Shown: positions 1 to 14,021, numbered from the stretch's first letter. The stretch is 64,000 nucleotides of DNA from Moniliophthora roreri (GCA_001466705.2 LATX02000183.1:496001-560000); one strand, 5' to 3'. Made by a program: numbers and translations. The notes: generated from the sequence alone by a model not told the origin.

Positions 1-3000
1 GCGTCCAGAACTGTTTTGGGAGGTGCTTGCCACACTGCTTGGACGGGATCGCCTTCCGTTGATACGATCGTTCGCCATATCCTCCAACTCGCTCCAGGTT
101 TGAAGGATGCGTTCACGCTCGGATTTTGCGCGATGATCATCACGAACCGCTCCGAAACTGGTTGACATGGCCTCTATCGCTGATCTGGTGAAGTCTAGTC
201 GGCCAGAAAGTTGGGATTCGGAAGATACATCTGTGGGGCAGGTATACAAGGAAGAGAGTGGACCGAGTGGAATAGATGGATAACTGTCGATATGCTCCAA
301 AAGGTCGCTCAATACTGTATCACAGTTGGAGACTTCATCAGCAAGTGACGCTAGCTGATTCAAACGACCCAACATTTCCTCTGAGGCTGCAAGCTCCATT
401 CTGCAGGACCTGAGCTGAAGATTGACTGATGTGATTTCTACGGAGGAGGGCAGAGTTTGCATCTCTTCGTTCAAGAAGGAAAGTTGTTCACGCGTAGTCT
501 GTGCTTGGTCTCGCGTGGGTAATACAGAGGTTCCAGATGAAGGTCGTACCGCCTCCTTGATACCAATTGAGCGTAGGCGTTTTCGAATGCGCGCTACCTG
601 TGCTAGTAAATCCCTCATCTCCTGTGTCACAGTACCCGGACTGTCGGAAGTGGCCAGTTGCAAACCAAATACATCTAAAAAGTAAGATTGAGTGCAAGGT
701 CAGAAAACAAAATGGAGAAAAGTACCTTCTTCAATCATCGTAGACGTCGAATGTCGATGTCGTTCCTCCTTTTGCAGACGCTCCTCTTGAGCGATCCTTT
801 CTCTCTCTGCGTTGAGCCTTCGCTCCTCCGCAAGCTGATCCTCCGTTTCTCTGAGCCTTGTTTCTACATCCAGCAATTTAGCGCGCTCAGCCTCTTGCCG
901 TTCCGTCTCAAGCTGCATTCGACGCTCCTCTTCCAATCTCTTTTCCTCTACGCGAGCCCTTTCCGCTTCTTCCGACTCTAGTTTCGCTCTTTCAGCTTTC
1001 TCTGCCTCGAGTATCTGATTACGTAGCTCCTCCTGACGCTGCTCCTCTTCCAGACGAACTCGCTCTTCCTCTACTTTCCTCTCTTGCTCCAGACGTGCTT
1101 TCTCGGTTTCTTCGGCCGCTAGACGGTCCAGTTCTGCCCGCCTACGCAGCTCTTCAGCTTTCCGCTCCTCCTCCAGTCTCAGCACCTCAGTTTGATGTGC
1201 CTCGACGACCTGATTGCGAATAGATTTCATCTCTGTATCCCACGCCACGAAGCGCCTATCGAGATCATCTAATGCTTTCGTTCGGGACAGTAACAGCGAA
1301 TCTTGGAAACTGGAACGATTGTTCCTCGAATGACTCTCCATTCGCCGGCACTTCTCTCGAAGATTTGTGAGCCCGTGTTGCATCTTTGGTCGATGCAACT
1401 GCAGAGATGATTCAATCCCTGGTAGCAAATCCGCAAGAGACTGGAGCTTGTCCTCACGCGTAACAACGGAGGTATATCCTTCTTTCAAGGCAGAAAGTCT
1501 CTTTTCAGCATCATCCATATCCACGACTGCTGAAGAATAAGCTGTGTCAGCGTCTTTGGCCATGAGCGCTGATTGGTAGTTCGCGGCTGCTTGCTCCAGA
1601 TTTCGCACCTGACCATTCAAGCGCATGGAGTAAGCATTGCAATCTGCGCGTACTGCATCATCGAGAGACTGCAACTCGAAAGGAAGCTCGATTGGCTGGT
1701 CGGTCGAAAGGAAGTTAGCAGTAAGCTCCAAGGAGGAATACGAACGTTTGATGAAAGAAGTGTTTTGGGACCGCGGACTGACCAGAGGTACCCGATGCGC
1801 TATGTCATCAATGAAGGATAAGGAGGAGTCTTTGAGACATGCCAATTGATTTTGCATCTCAGCAGCCGCGCTGTCGGTCTCTGAGTCCTCCAATACATTT
1901 TGGATCAAGCTATCGTAGCGGACGATCAAGCTCTCTATTCGGAGATGGAAATTGTTCGATTCATCACGTATAGAGGCCATTGCAGACGCCTGGCCGCACA
2001 CAGACCGAAGCAAGTCAATGATGCGTTTCACTCGCTCGTAATGAGACTTCAAGCTATCCGCAGTCTGGGATAGCGAGTCCTTCAAAGGGTCCTCCAACGT
2101 TTTTGACAGGACTGCGAGCGGATTGTATACTCCTTCCGATACCCGAGACACCAAATCGACCATCTGCGAGCTAAAATGTGCCACTTGGTTGTCCTCAGAT
2201 GGACCAAGCGGTAATGGAAGAGAAGGAGGACTTTCGGGAGTAGGTGGTGCGCCGTGAGTACTATGACTTTCTTGACGCCACCGGACACTATCTATCGTAT
2301 CGACAGCCTCCCGTCGAATAAGTTCTAGGTCCTTGAGTGCCGTATCCATTGCCGACCAGATTTTCCTAGCCTCCCTGAGTCTGCTCGCTCTGCCGGTTAC
2401 CTCGTCCCGGGTTTGCTGTGCATTACCGCGAAGCACTATCAGCTTCGAAAGTACTTCGGAAGCACCTGCCTTGAAATCGGGATCGATTCCGTTGAAATCA
2501 AGTCGAAGAAGAGCAGCAGGCAAGCTTCGTGAAAGGTCCCCTGCAGAGTTATCCGCCTTTCCTAGTTCCTCCAACATGGATGGCAGTAGAGCCAGATATA
2601 CGGAATGCTTCGTGGGATCAAGGCAGTCCGTGGACGCAAGGAGAGGCGGCGAGCCATCTCCTTCTCCACCATCGATACCGTTCTGCAGGCGGCCGATCAA
2701 GCCACTGAGCGTATCACTGACTTCAGTTGCCGCATCTTTAAGCATTTCAACTCGTTTCACAGCCTCGTATTTAGACTTGTAATCCTTCGCCGCGGCGTCG
2801 ACGCTCTTTGCCATACTGGTAGCAGCGAGAATGTCTGAAGACAGAGACTGGGCAAGCATCTCATTGAACGGGGCCTGTTCGGGGAATAAGGGATGCACTG
2901 GACGAGGGAAAGAGTTGTTCGGCGCAACGGGGTTGCCTCTAAGCTGAAGCCTTTTGACTAGAGCATCCGCACGAGACGTGAAGCTGCTACTCAGCCGACC

Positions 3001-4281
3001 AGATGGGTGCTGTATAGCTGCTAGTTCAATCTCCTCAAGCAGAGACTGAGTGGCAGCTTGGTCCTTCATAGTTTCCACATAAATTTCGTCAGCTCTACAG
3101 GAAATGATCAGTACCAGTTGTAAATAGCACATTAGAGAGACATGCTTTCTCCATTGCATAACAACATTCATCACAAACTTGCCTATATTCTCCATTTCGT
3201 TGATACACTGCTCTTCTAACTTGTCTTGCTCGTCCAAAAGTTCATCAGGGACAGGCTTCCGGCTATGGTCAATCAACTTGTCGAGCACTTTGCCAGCAGC
3301 TGAAACGCTGCCGTGCTTGAGTGATGTCACTCTTCCTGCGAGAGTGGCAGCATCACGGGAGAGCAGCTCAGCAAGTTTGAATCGTGTGCTTCGAGAGAAA
3401 CCGGCGGAGTTGAGTGAGGATTCTGAGGATGTGGAAGTGACGGATATAATGGAGGCGATAGAGCCTCGACGATGGACTTCGGGTAATTCTGGTGCCACAG
3501 TAGCTTCATATACCGAGGGTGAAAACCGCGCTCGCGTTTCCAAGAAATTTCGAAGGTCTGATATTATTCTTCTTCGGTCAGCCCAACTATTCGAGCGGTG
3601 GTCCTCCCAGGTCAAACGGATGCCCAAAAGGTCCAAATTTTCAGTGCGGTCTCGTAGGAGGTGGAGGAGTTTGTCTAATTCGTAAATGGTCGTTAGCGTC
3701 AGTTCGATGAGGTCAGTGTCTTCGGGCGACAGATTGCGTTGCGTGGCAGCTATAACAAAGGTCAAAGCGTTTAGAATGGATAATGCATGACGAATGACAA
3801 ACAGGCAACATACCTCTCGTGAAATTTCGTAACTTTTTGAGCTCCCCTTTGTCAAAGATCTCTGTCTCCTTCTCTATTATATCATGCTCAGCGATCCAAT
3901 CCTGTAACTCGGCACGTGTGGGCAGTCCCGGCACTTGTTCTGCGGAGGCCTTGATGGCTTCTAATCCAACAAAAACTTCCACTGGTGGCATCTTTTCGAG
4001 GAGCTATGATTCTCCACATTGGCAAGTGGCAGCCCTGATAGGTTACATGGACTCACCCGTATCTTCTCCTCAATCCACGCCTTTCTCTCGCTAAACATCT
4101 GAAGTTCAATGACTTCATGAGATTCCAAAGTTTCTTCTCCTTTTGCTGGGGACTTGGGTCCCTCTGTAGGGTCTGGGTTTGTGGACATGGGGGCGACGGG
4201 CAAAGTAGTTCCTTCCTGACCGACTGGCGTACCGGACGAGCGTGGGTCTTCGGAACTATTCATAGCGGCGTCGGAAGACAT
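1..4281 (-). CDS. KAR9-like cytoskeletal linker protein, C-terminus cut by the left edge
   Basis: About 1,380 residues are visible in five exons: 4281-4057, about 4003-3834, about 3750-3178, about 3093-720, and about 670 to the window edge. The second half is a long charged coiled coil (at about 720-1200), rich in EER/EAERAKLE heptads. The N-terminal part has the helical pattern ELDKLLHLLRDR...LTWEDHRSNSW and ends toward the edge with RRSRPSSVAST, the basic-Ser tail type that recruits EB1-family proteins. This order fits the fungal KAR9 family, which links microtubule plus ends to myosin and the cortex for spindle and nuclear positioning. An 84-bp in-phase intron lies at about 3094-3177 (branch site TACTGAT, acceptor CTGTAG); left unspliced it would add a false hydrophobic segment. 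The family name is inferred from pattern, not from a search. A GAR-domain or generic spectrin-like linker is the main alternative. Confidence 0.55.
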
Positions 4282-4554
4282 TCAGAGACGAATAGAGATG
4301 GGCAGAAGAGACGAGAATATGAGGTTAGAGCAGAATGTGCACAGCAGATAAGATTAAGAAAGGAGGTTTAAAGAATAAAACATGAGGAGAACCAGTTTAG
4401 TTCAAGACATGCCAATCCAGTGCAACACGAGGAATTGGGGAGGATGGAAACGGTCCGTGAGAAAAACACAAGTCACGCTTATTACAAGTTACAGCCTGAG
4501 ACGCGGTGCGTTGACTTGGTTGACTGCCAAACAGGCGCTCGCGTGCTCAACAAA
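4282..4554. promoter_or_regulatory. Divergent promoter between the KAR9-like and LRR genes
   Basis: 273 bp separate the two start codons. The plus-strand frame stays open back to an ATG at 4420, so part of this could be coding if the LRR protein starts earlier. No clear TATA box is visible. Confidence 0.4.
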
Positions 4555-6261
4555 ATGTCCTTCTTGTACTACGATTCACCCCCACCATCGTCACCAGCAT
4601 CATCACCAAGTCCATACGTTGATTCTTCTCCTCCATCTTCTCCAGGAACTTACCTCGGTGATGAGGTGAGCCAATCCCCAGGACCTCAAGATCCCTATGC
4701 TGCGTCTGCCAAAGCGGTTAGACAGCCACGTCTGTATGAAAAGAAACGACAAAGATCTATCTCTCCTACACCAGACTTGCATAACAAGAAGTCGAGGCCT
4801 GTACGGTCTTCGAGCCCAAGTCCGGACCTGGAGTGGAACGACATACCGCGTCAGAGGGATGAGGCCCAGGTTTGGAACGACGCGGCAACGCGTGTCTTTG
4901 ATTTGTGTCATGGAAAAGTGGATCTAGAGTGAGCGCCTACGCACTCGTATATACATCATGCTGAGGATTTGACTCTTTCAGGGCTCAAGGTCTCACCCAC
5001 ATTCCTACTTCATTCATTGCCGACCTGAACAAGTTCTGGGTAACACCAGGAACTGAACCAGCACCCTCATCTTCTCAGCCGCAATACAATGACGATGGTT
5101 CTTCTCATCGACGGACTTTTAGTCGGACACGGAGCCTTGCTGCAGAGTACTCGGGCTTTCCCCGTGACAAGATACAATTGCTACTGGCTATCAACGATAT
5201 TTCTGTCCTTCCGCAGGAATTCTTTACTCTGAGTAATCTCACCGTTTTGTCTCTGCGTAAGCCTTTTGCCTTCCGAGACTATTCGCACGCTAACACTTGC
5301 TGTAGGAGGCAACAAACTGACCTATATACCTCCCGAGATTAATCAACTCACCGCCCTTGAAAACCTCAACATCTCCAGCAACAGATTGACGTTTTTACCC
5401 TCAGAAATTATGGACCTGACGCTCAGTCAGCTTCAGTTATATCCTAATCCCTTTCTCTCGCCACCTATCAATACAGATCGCCCAGCTAAAACGTTATCGC
5501 GATCACTAACCAGTCGATCGCGATTGAAGAACCCTCAGAGGAAGCCGTTCTCCTCAACAATTGCCATCTTTGATCGCGTAATACCGCTGTCCGAGTTGTG
5601 TCTTCGACGTTTACTCGCCCCATCGCTTTTAAATTCACAGCATTCCGTGCTTGAGGACACCTATGAGCTTCCGCTCAGTGAAGATGGCGGGCCTCCATTA
5701 ATGCCGAGCACCAAACGTCGTTTCACACAACGACTTCCTTCACTCATACACGATGTGTTGGATACAGCGATTCCCGGGTCCGTATATGTGGACTCCCTAG
5801 AGAACACACCCAGCTCATCACAAGGATCCCATTTATTCGGGTCTTCATCCCAGTCCCTGTTGACTGATTTTGACGCATGGCTCAAACAGCGCAAAGAGGC
5901 GTTGATGAGGCCTAACACCGAGTATCACCATATCACCTGGAAGAGCTTCTGTTCCTCTCCAAGACACGTGGCACATTCTGTCTTTGTGGTGCATGCTGAA
6001 GAGCGCTTTACTTGGGAGCATACTATTGCTGGTGTCCCAAATCTTGGAGAGGTTCCCATTCGGTGGAGGGGTTGCCAGAAGGGATGTTTGGATCACCTTG
6101 ATGGGAGCCAGAAGCAAGCTGAGGACCAGCAGCTTGATCAGTCGTCCCAGGGGGCGGTGCCCCCGAAAACAGCTGAAGGTGCTAGCGAAGGCGCAGTAGA
6201 TGTTGTTCAGACCGTTCAGTTTACGTCTGGATCGTTCACCTTGGAAGATTTTGATGATTGA
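4555..6261 (+). CDS. Leucine-rich repeat protein
   Basis: Three exons (4555-4928, 4982-5256, 5306-6261) give about 534 residues. I chose the ATG at 4555 (context CAACAAAATG), although the frame is open to 4420. The N-terminus is Ser/Pro-rich and disordered with several SPSPD-type motifs. The middle holds typical LRR units: LLLAINDISVLPQEF, LTVLSLRGNKLTYIP and ENLNISSNRLTFLPSEI. The LRR consensus crosses the second splice junction, which confirms it. The C-terminal half has no domain I recognise but contains a conserved-looking block (HSVFVVHAEERFTWEH, then PIRWRGCQKGC near 6050). LRR arrays bind protein partners; the partner here is unknown. No signal peptide or membrane segment was seen, so it is probably nuclear or cytoplasmic. 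Confidence 0.8.
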
Positions 6262-6470
6262 TTACAGTCATTTCCTTCTTGACATTGTTGTAGTTTATTT
6301 CTTGGATTACTCGCATTTGTACCATTATTGCAACTGATTTCCTGACTATGATTTGTGCATACAATCCCAAATGTGACGAGTTTGTTCTAAAATTACAGTA
6401 ATATACAGTCTCTTAAGAAACGATGAGTAGATATACAGAGGTCCCTTGTGGACAGAGAACGTCGAACACT

Positions 6471-7238
6471 TCACGGTTTCTTCTGTTGACTGCTCTTGGA
6501 TTCGAGGGCTGGTGTAGTCTAGAGTGGTTTCATTAGATACGACAGTTCGCCGAATATATCAAATACGCACCGGATCGGGCGAAGAAGGCAAATTCTGCAT
6601 CTGGTAGGCAGAGAGTCGCAATTGCTCGACTCTAGACTTGTCCCCTCTCTTCCCCAACAACGGCATTCGGAGTTCCATCTCATGCATGAAGGCTGCTATA
6701 TCCGCAAGCGATACGCCTAGTGCACGCAGCGATTCGCCATGTAGTCTGTGCCATAGTTCAAGGCATGGAAACCACAGAGGAATCGTGCTACATACCGGGT
6801 ATGCCGTGCCTCCGCTAGCAGCTTCTGCAGTTCACTGCGTGTAGAATCCTCCTGAGCTTTCCGTGAAGCCTCTCTCTGCTGCCCTTCAGTCCTCAATTCT
6901 TCTATCTCTTCCATCATCTCGTGTAATAATCCTCTTATCCGCATGACCTCCTCTTTCGCCTGTCCAGTCTCCAACATTGCCGCGTTGAGATCTTGCCGCA
7001 GAATGACATTGGATGTTTCCAAACTATTGATGTTTCGTCGTAGGACTGACAACTGCCGCTTACATAGAAGGTATGGCAGTAGTGTGAATGGAAGAATGAA
7101 TGTTCCAAGAACTGCAAAATGCGTGATTGCTGGATAGGATTGTCGTACTGTGATAACTGGGGTCACTTCAGTCGAGCTCTCGCTGGGCCCTGGACGAGGA
7201 AGGGAGTCAGGATGAGGGGAACTAGGAGACGAGCCCAT
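6471..7238 (-). CDS. Small membrane protein with a coiled coil
   Basis: The start is the ATG at 7238 (MGSSPSSPHPDS). Residues of about 40-60 form one hydrophobic segment (AVLGTFILPFTLLPYLL), followed by a charged coiled coil of roughly 90 residues (RRNINSLETSN to SELQKLLAEARHTR). Two introns near the C-terminus were placed by frame: a donor CCG|GTATGT at about 6799 joins an exon reading LHGESLRALGVSLADIAAFM, and a last exon ends KSSQQKKP. The layout, a short N-terminal tail, one membrane span and a cytosolic coiled coil, suggests an organelle-anchored tether, but I do not recognise the family. It is convergent with the LRR gene, with about 210 bp between stop codons. Confidence 0.65.
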
Positions 7239-7477
7239 TAGTAAGTGGTTAGGATCAAAGATGCGACATTTATCACTGTACAGTTTACAGGCTAAATGCA
7301 CGTGTACCATCTTCCCATCACGAACCCCGCGGGGAAAGAGGAAGGTAAATAAGAAACATTACGGAGTAGACATGATAGAACATCCAATGACTGTACAAAA
7401 CAGACATACAACTTGTATACAACCCAAGACGACGAAAACAAAGCGATAGCAAAAGCAATAATTTACGTCACCAAAAC

Positions 7478-10096
7478 TCATAAACCAAAAATGGCTCGCC
7501 ACCACTTGCGTTTCTTCTTGGTTTTTTTCGCATTGGAAGGTAGATTAGCAGGAAGTGAGGCACTCCTAGCAAGTGGTGGCATGTCGCTAGGTAATCTGGG
7601 TACAAGATTAGCAAGCAGTCATGGTAGCGTCGGAACACATACTCGTCGACATGGACTAGGTAATCCTTGTCTCGTCTCAGGCTAGCGAGTGCTTGTGTGA
7701 TTTGAGCCTGAAGCATCAACCGGGTATTGTTGGGAACGGCAATCTTCCTTCTCCATATAGCGACACTGTTCCCCGTTTTCGAGGGAAGATAGACAAAAAC
7801 GATAACCTGAACGGCGGGATCGTAAAATACGACGGATTCTTGCAGGATCTTATCATTTGTCTTTTGCAGCTCGTCGAAGGTCAACCAATCAAATGCAGGT
7901 TCATTCTCCTTTCCCGGTAGACGAAAGTCTGCATTGGCGAAGAGCGCCCCTCTTTCTCGGGTCTGTAAAAATTTATGTAACTGGACGAAACGTTATAGTC
8001 GGTAGGGTATAAAAATAGCTATAACTCACGCCATAAGATCCAAGACTATACGATACAGCTTGAATCCATGCAAGTAATGATGCTACTCGTTCGTCTTTGT
8101 CGGGTGGGAACATCCAGTGAATACGCTCCCTCGCTTTCCGGTTCTTCCCAAAAAACGCTTGTTGAACGGGTATTAATGCTGCACCCTGCGACTCATGGAA
8201 CTGTACGTTGGTGTACTCATTGATTACGTTCCGGGGAGGAGCTCCGTGGTTGAGAGTGGTAGTTGCACCATTGTAAGCATGGGCAAGAGTCTTTGAGGGC
8301 ATTGAGTAACTAGCGTCACTAAATTTCGAGCCTCCCCACTGGCCGCTCATAACGCTAGGAGCACCTCCCTTCGGTTTCTCCAATGAACCCCAACCGCCAG
8401 CTGAGTCCTTTCCATTTAGTCCCCATGGGCCGGCAGACTGCTTCTCGGCCCCCCAGCTGTCGGTGCCCCACCCATTATCCTTACCCGTCGCACCCCAACC
8501 TGCCCAGGAGTCCTCGTTCGTCATTTTCTCGGTCCCCCAAGGACTGCCAACATCATTCGGTTTGGAGCCCCACGTATTAGCAGCTGCAGGCTTTGGGGAG
8601 AAGTGAACCCGTCGAGCGTCCTCGTAATCCTCTTCATCTTCTTCCGGAATGGGACCCCAGCTTGCGTAGGTGTCCCTGCCACCCCCGTCCCCCCACCAAT
8701 CGTTGGCAGTAGTCGACGATCCCCAAGGATCGTGGTTCTCCGAGTGAGCTCTTCGATGCTGCTTTTGTTCTTTCTTCCCAGACTTCGGTGCTTGCGGTTG
8801 TTTTGTGGTTTGATGCTGGGCAGACATCATTTGAGGCTGTGATAAGCCCGGGTTGGGAACGTGAGGGAATTGGTTAGCGAATTGTACAGTTTGGATTTGA
8901 GTTGGATGAGCAGCTGGGAATGGCGGCGCGTGGGCGTGTTTAGCCTGGGTTGCAGCCTGCTGGGCCTGTTTATGCTGGGCAACATAGCTGTTTTGATGCT
9001 GGGGGACATTCAAGAACGAGTCAAGGATTTGATTTCGTTGTTGGCTGGACAGTGTGTTTTTCGTACCCGTCGCACCAGTTATAGATGGCGAGCTAGCCTT
9101 GGAATTCCGCTTTGCCTCATCACTCCAGCTTCTCCAAGCCGACGTTCTCGGAATAGCGGCTTGTGCTGCAGGCCCTGGTGTTCTTGCCATCGCTGGTGTC
9201 TGTCCCCAAGCTGGTTGTCCCCAACCATTGCCAGCAGGATGCGCGGTATGTGCACCCCATCCACCACCACCACCACCACCTGTACCCCATCCCGCCTCTG
9301 ATTCTGATTCTGATTCTGATTCCGATTCCGATTCTTCACCTTCTTCCTCTCCATCACTCCAGCCAGTAGGCGCGGCACCCCATCCAGCTCCGCCAGTATC
9401 CCAGCCACGATTCCCTTGAGCTTGAGCTAAAGTATTGCTCCTGCCTGTCGCTTGTTGCGGTTGCCCCCAAGAAGTCCATGCTGCCGACTTTGGGCTGGAA
9501 AATGAAGCTGAGGCCTTATCGGATACACCCTTGGCCCTTCCGGCGCTCTGGCTTGCAGAAGTGCTATGTTTGGTGTTAATGTGACTCTGAGTGCCCCAGG
9601 GATCGGATGCATGCTGAGGGCCAGCGGCGGTTGTGGGCGCAGGTTTTGGCCATCCCTCTTCGAGGACGGTGCCACCTGAATGTTTACGAAGGTTAGCACG
9701 ACGTTTCATGGAGATAGTAGGAAGGCAGCAACCACTCCGATGATTTGGCGCCCGTAGAGACAGATACAATGAAAACAAATGCGGTCGTGAGGCGCAACAA
9801 ATGTCAACTGACGAAAAGAGAAGGATATTGAACTAACCCATAGGCATCAAGCCTGCGTCATGGGGTTCTCCTCTTGATTCTGGAACGCTCAGAGCCTGAA
9901 TACTGGGTGATGGTAGAGCGAAGCGCTGTTGAGCAGGGGAGGGTAGCGCGACAGGCGACAAGTCAGATGGAGGCTGAAAAGATATTGTGGGCGGTTCGAG
10001 CATTGCAGGGGACGATGGAGGTAGTTGTTGTACTGGAAGTGGCACTTGAGGTGCCGCATATTGGACGGTGTTTTGCTTTCCTTTTTTCTTGGCCAT
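7478..10096 (-). CDS. Tryptophan-glycine (WG/GW)-rich low-complexity protein
   Basis: Four exons. Exon 1 starts MAKKKGKQNTVQ (10096), then a 160-bp intron, a large exon from about 9675 to 8032, an exon from 7963, and a last exon after a 47-bp intron that ends KKTKKKRKWWRAIFGL. The large exon carries about 20 WG or GW dipeptides spread over about 500 residues (PWGTQ, GWGAA, GWGQP, NTWGSK, GWGTDSWG and so on), with Ser/Glu and Gly tracts. The C-terminal 150 residues look folded (REREGALFA-like start, FDWLTFDELQKTNDKILQ, VQVIVFVYLPSKTGNSVAIW). Spaced WG/GW motifs in disorder are the signature of Argonaute-hook platforms such as GW182, but also occur in unrelated low-complexity proteins, so the role is inference only. 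The basic tail could be a nuclear localisation signal. Confidence 0.75.
9298..9337. repeat. TGATTC/CGATTC microsatellite encoding a Ser-Glu run
   Basis: A hexanucleotide repeat (TGATTC with TCCGAT variants) of about six to seven units lies inside the WG-rich gene. Read on the minus strand it encodes alternating Ser and Glu. Length variation in frame is likely. Confidence 0.85.
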
Positions 10097-10520
10097 TGAG
10101 GGCTTTGCTGCCAGTGATGGTTTACGTAGAAGCCGAAGAAGTCATAGCCGAAGCTTGATTACAATTCAACTTTATCGGGGCGCTGACACTGCTGGTGAAA
10201 ACGCGTCGTGGTTAAACGTGAAGGGCAATGCAGGACAGGCAGGAGTCAACTCCGCCCGCAGTCACAGAACAGTCACATATTGTATTTAAATTTTCACAAT
10301 TTCCGATATTTCCGACCAAGGTTAAGATACCTGCGTGCATCGCTGTCTAGTCTTTTGTACTTTACGTTGGTAGCGGCTAGAGTATAGTACTTTGTTTTCC
10401 AGAACTGCCTAGACAGTGTTTGGCCTGGTGAAAATATGCAGTGGGCAATCTGACAGGAATCATAAACCTGACGTAGATGAGTAACAATCCATCATGGTGA
10501 TAGGTACTACAATTACACAC
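10097..10520. other. Spacer: promoter of the WG-rich gene and LYS12 3' end
   Basis: 424 bp with no supported gene. It holds the upstream region of the WG-rich gene and the 3' flank of LYS12. One ACGCGT hexamer lies at 10201-10206. No TATA box or repeat was seen. Confidence 0.6.
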
Positions 10521-12111
<1,591 letters not shown>

Positions 12112-12238
12112 GATGGCAGTAGCAATGAATGAGTAGCAAAAAACGATGGGGCGAAAATTCTCTGCCGCGTTACATCAGGATCATGTGACGAAATAGCTAA
12201 AACGCGTTTAAATTTACCTAACTTGCACCTTCGCGCCA
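12112..12238. promoter_or_regulatory. LYS12-CDT2 divergent promoter with an MCB-like box
   Basis: 127 bp between start codons. ACGCGT (MluI cell-cycle box, the MBF site of ascomycete yeasts) lies at 12202-12207, and TTCGCGCC, E2F-like, lies at 12230-12237 directly before the CDT2 ATG. A link to G1/S control of CDT2 is inference. Confidence 0.45.
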
Positions 12239-14021
12239 ATGTTACCAAGTCCCAGCTCCTCCCCGACTCAGCCACCCAGAGATGTCCTTCATAACCGCAC
12301 GAATATACATCAAGAAAGCCATGGAGGGGGTGCATCCATCGTGAAACCACGCCAAAACCCTTCGTCATATCTCCCAACTCCTGCCAAAGACGCTAGTCTA
12401 AAACGCCCGCCTTCTGGATTATTAGTCAATACCTCCCGGAAAAGGATCAAACTGAAACTACAGTCAGATAATGAGGAGGGGAGTGATGAGGGTGATGAGG
12501 AGATGATTGAGTGTGCTGCACTACGGATGCAAAGGACGCGTTGGTGGAAGTGTTACAAAAACTCTGGATCGCTAAAAGCACTGCCCATACGTGTGTAGCA
12601 TCTCTCGCTGCTAAAAATGTTTTCTGACATTCCTTACAGTACCAACAACTTCGATCCTACGATCATACGTATCCTCGAACAAGTCGGATATTTTTCGTTG
12701 CCAACCTATTGATGATAGATATCTTGCTCCGCTATACGCCTGCTCATACTCCTATGGTATTTACATGCCACTAAATGCTCTGCAAGGTGACGTTTTTAAC
12801 CTACGTCGATTTAGGCGCGAAGGCTGGTAGAACAACCCATCTTGCCGCGTCAACCGAACAAGGCGTGGTACACATTCTTGATACCAGAAAACGTTTAGAC
12901 TGGGATACAGGTGCGTCAGTCAGCTGTCGTATTCGGCATAACGTAGACTTAACATTCGATCCAGAGCCACAACGGAGTACCTTTCATATCCATACCACTG
13001 GCATCTATGATGTCAAATGGAGTCCCTCTGACAGTCGACTTGCGACATGTTCCGCAGACCAGTCCTTGAAAATAACTGATGTAACCTCCACCTCCGCCCT
13101 TCATACACTACGAGGGCATCTCGGTGCTGTGAAGTGTCTGGCCTGGCACCCTCAGCATGAACATGTCCTGAGTAGCGGTAGCCGTGACGGAAACATTCAC
13201 TTATGGGATCTTCGTGTTGGAGAGAATCGGCTTCAAGGTCAAAGCCTCTCGCCAGTGGCTACAATAACTGGTGCTCACGACGGTCTCGGGTACAACCCTA
13301 GACGAGCAAAGAGTGCAACGGTCCGAGAAAGCGTCACAAATGTTATTTACGGGGAGAACATGACGTTGATCAGCAGTGGGTCAACGGATGGGTACGTTTG
13401 CTCTGCACCGTCCATTGCAACTTCTCATGTTTTCGTAGTATTCTTCGCAGCTGGGACCTCCGTTTCACTACGGAAACCAAGAAGGGTCGAAGCGCTAAGA
13501 ACAAACGCACTTTAGCCCTGATATCCTCTCCCCTTGATCCAACAACACTTCATACGTCTCGTAGGCCTAGAGGCATCCTGAGTCTCGCTAGCGGGACTAA
13601 TTCCACCGGAGGACTGATGTTCGCTCTTGGCGCAGACACTCGCATTCACACCTACTCCACACAGTCCCTAACGGCACTGCCGAACAGCTATACCCACCCA
13701 AATATGAAAACCAACTCTTCTTTCTATCTAAGTATTTCCGCATCGCCTTGTGGAAGGTGGCTGGCCAGCGGCAGTGCAGAGATGAGAGCGTTTATTTTTG
13801 ACGTTTCCAATGCGGCGGCCCCATATACCCGAGCCGAACCTGGAATCGAGTTACGTGGTCAACAGTTGGGTGACGTCGGAACTGTTGACTGGGCGGATGG
13901 CATGCTCGCAACCGGTGCAGATGACGGTACGATTCGAGTGTGGAGGCCAGACATCGAAGTATATAAAAGTTGTCTTGAGGAACCAGCGGAGAAGAGATGG
14001 GACTGGAGTTGGGCTGCATAG
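12239..14021 (+). CDS. CDT2: CDT2/DTL-like WD40 substrate receptor of the CRL4 ubiquitin ligase
   Basis: Four exons. The first ends at about 12593; the second reads PLYACSYSYG at its end and joins AKAGRTTHLAAS; the last begins at about 13435 and starts ILRSWDLRF. The protein has a disordered basic-acidic N-terminus (KRIKLKLQSDNEEG) and then WD40 repeats: GVVHILDT, HTTGIYDVKWSPSDS, LRGHLGAVKCLAWHP, SGSRDGNIHLWDLR, STDGILRSWDLR, and GTVDWADGMLATGADDG. The DGN(I)HLWDLR repeat and the long insertion after it resemble Cdt2/DTL. In other fungi Cdt2 directs CRL4 to degrade Cdt1, Spd1 and Set8 in S phase on PCNA. It could be another DCAF, but the order fits Cdt2 best. It is convergent with ARL1. Confidence 0.75.

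Noticed and set aside
3094..3190. Hydrophobic membrane-like segment in the KAR9-like protein
   Set aside because: It lies within an 84-bp in-phase intron with a good branch site and acceptor.
9163..9369. Plus-strand ORF with His runs
   Set aside because: It is the antisense shadow of the WG-rich gene's Gly/Trp codons.
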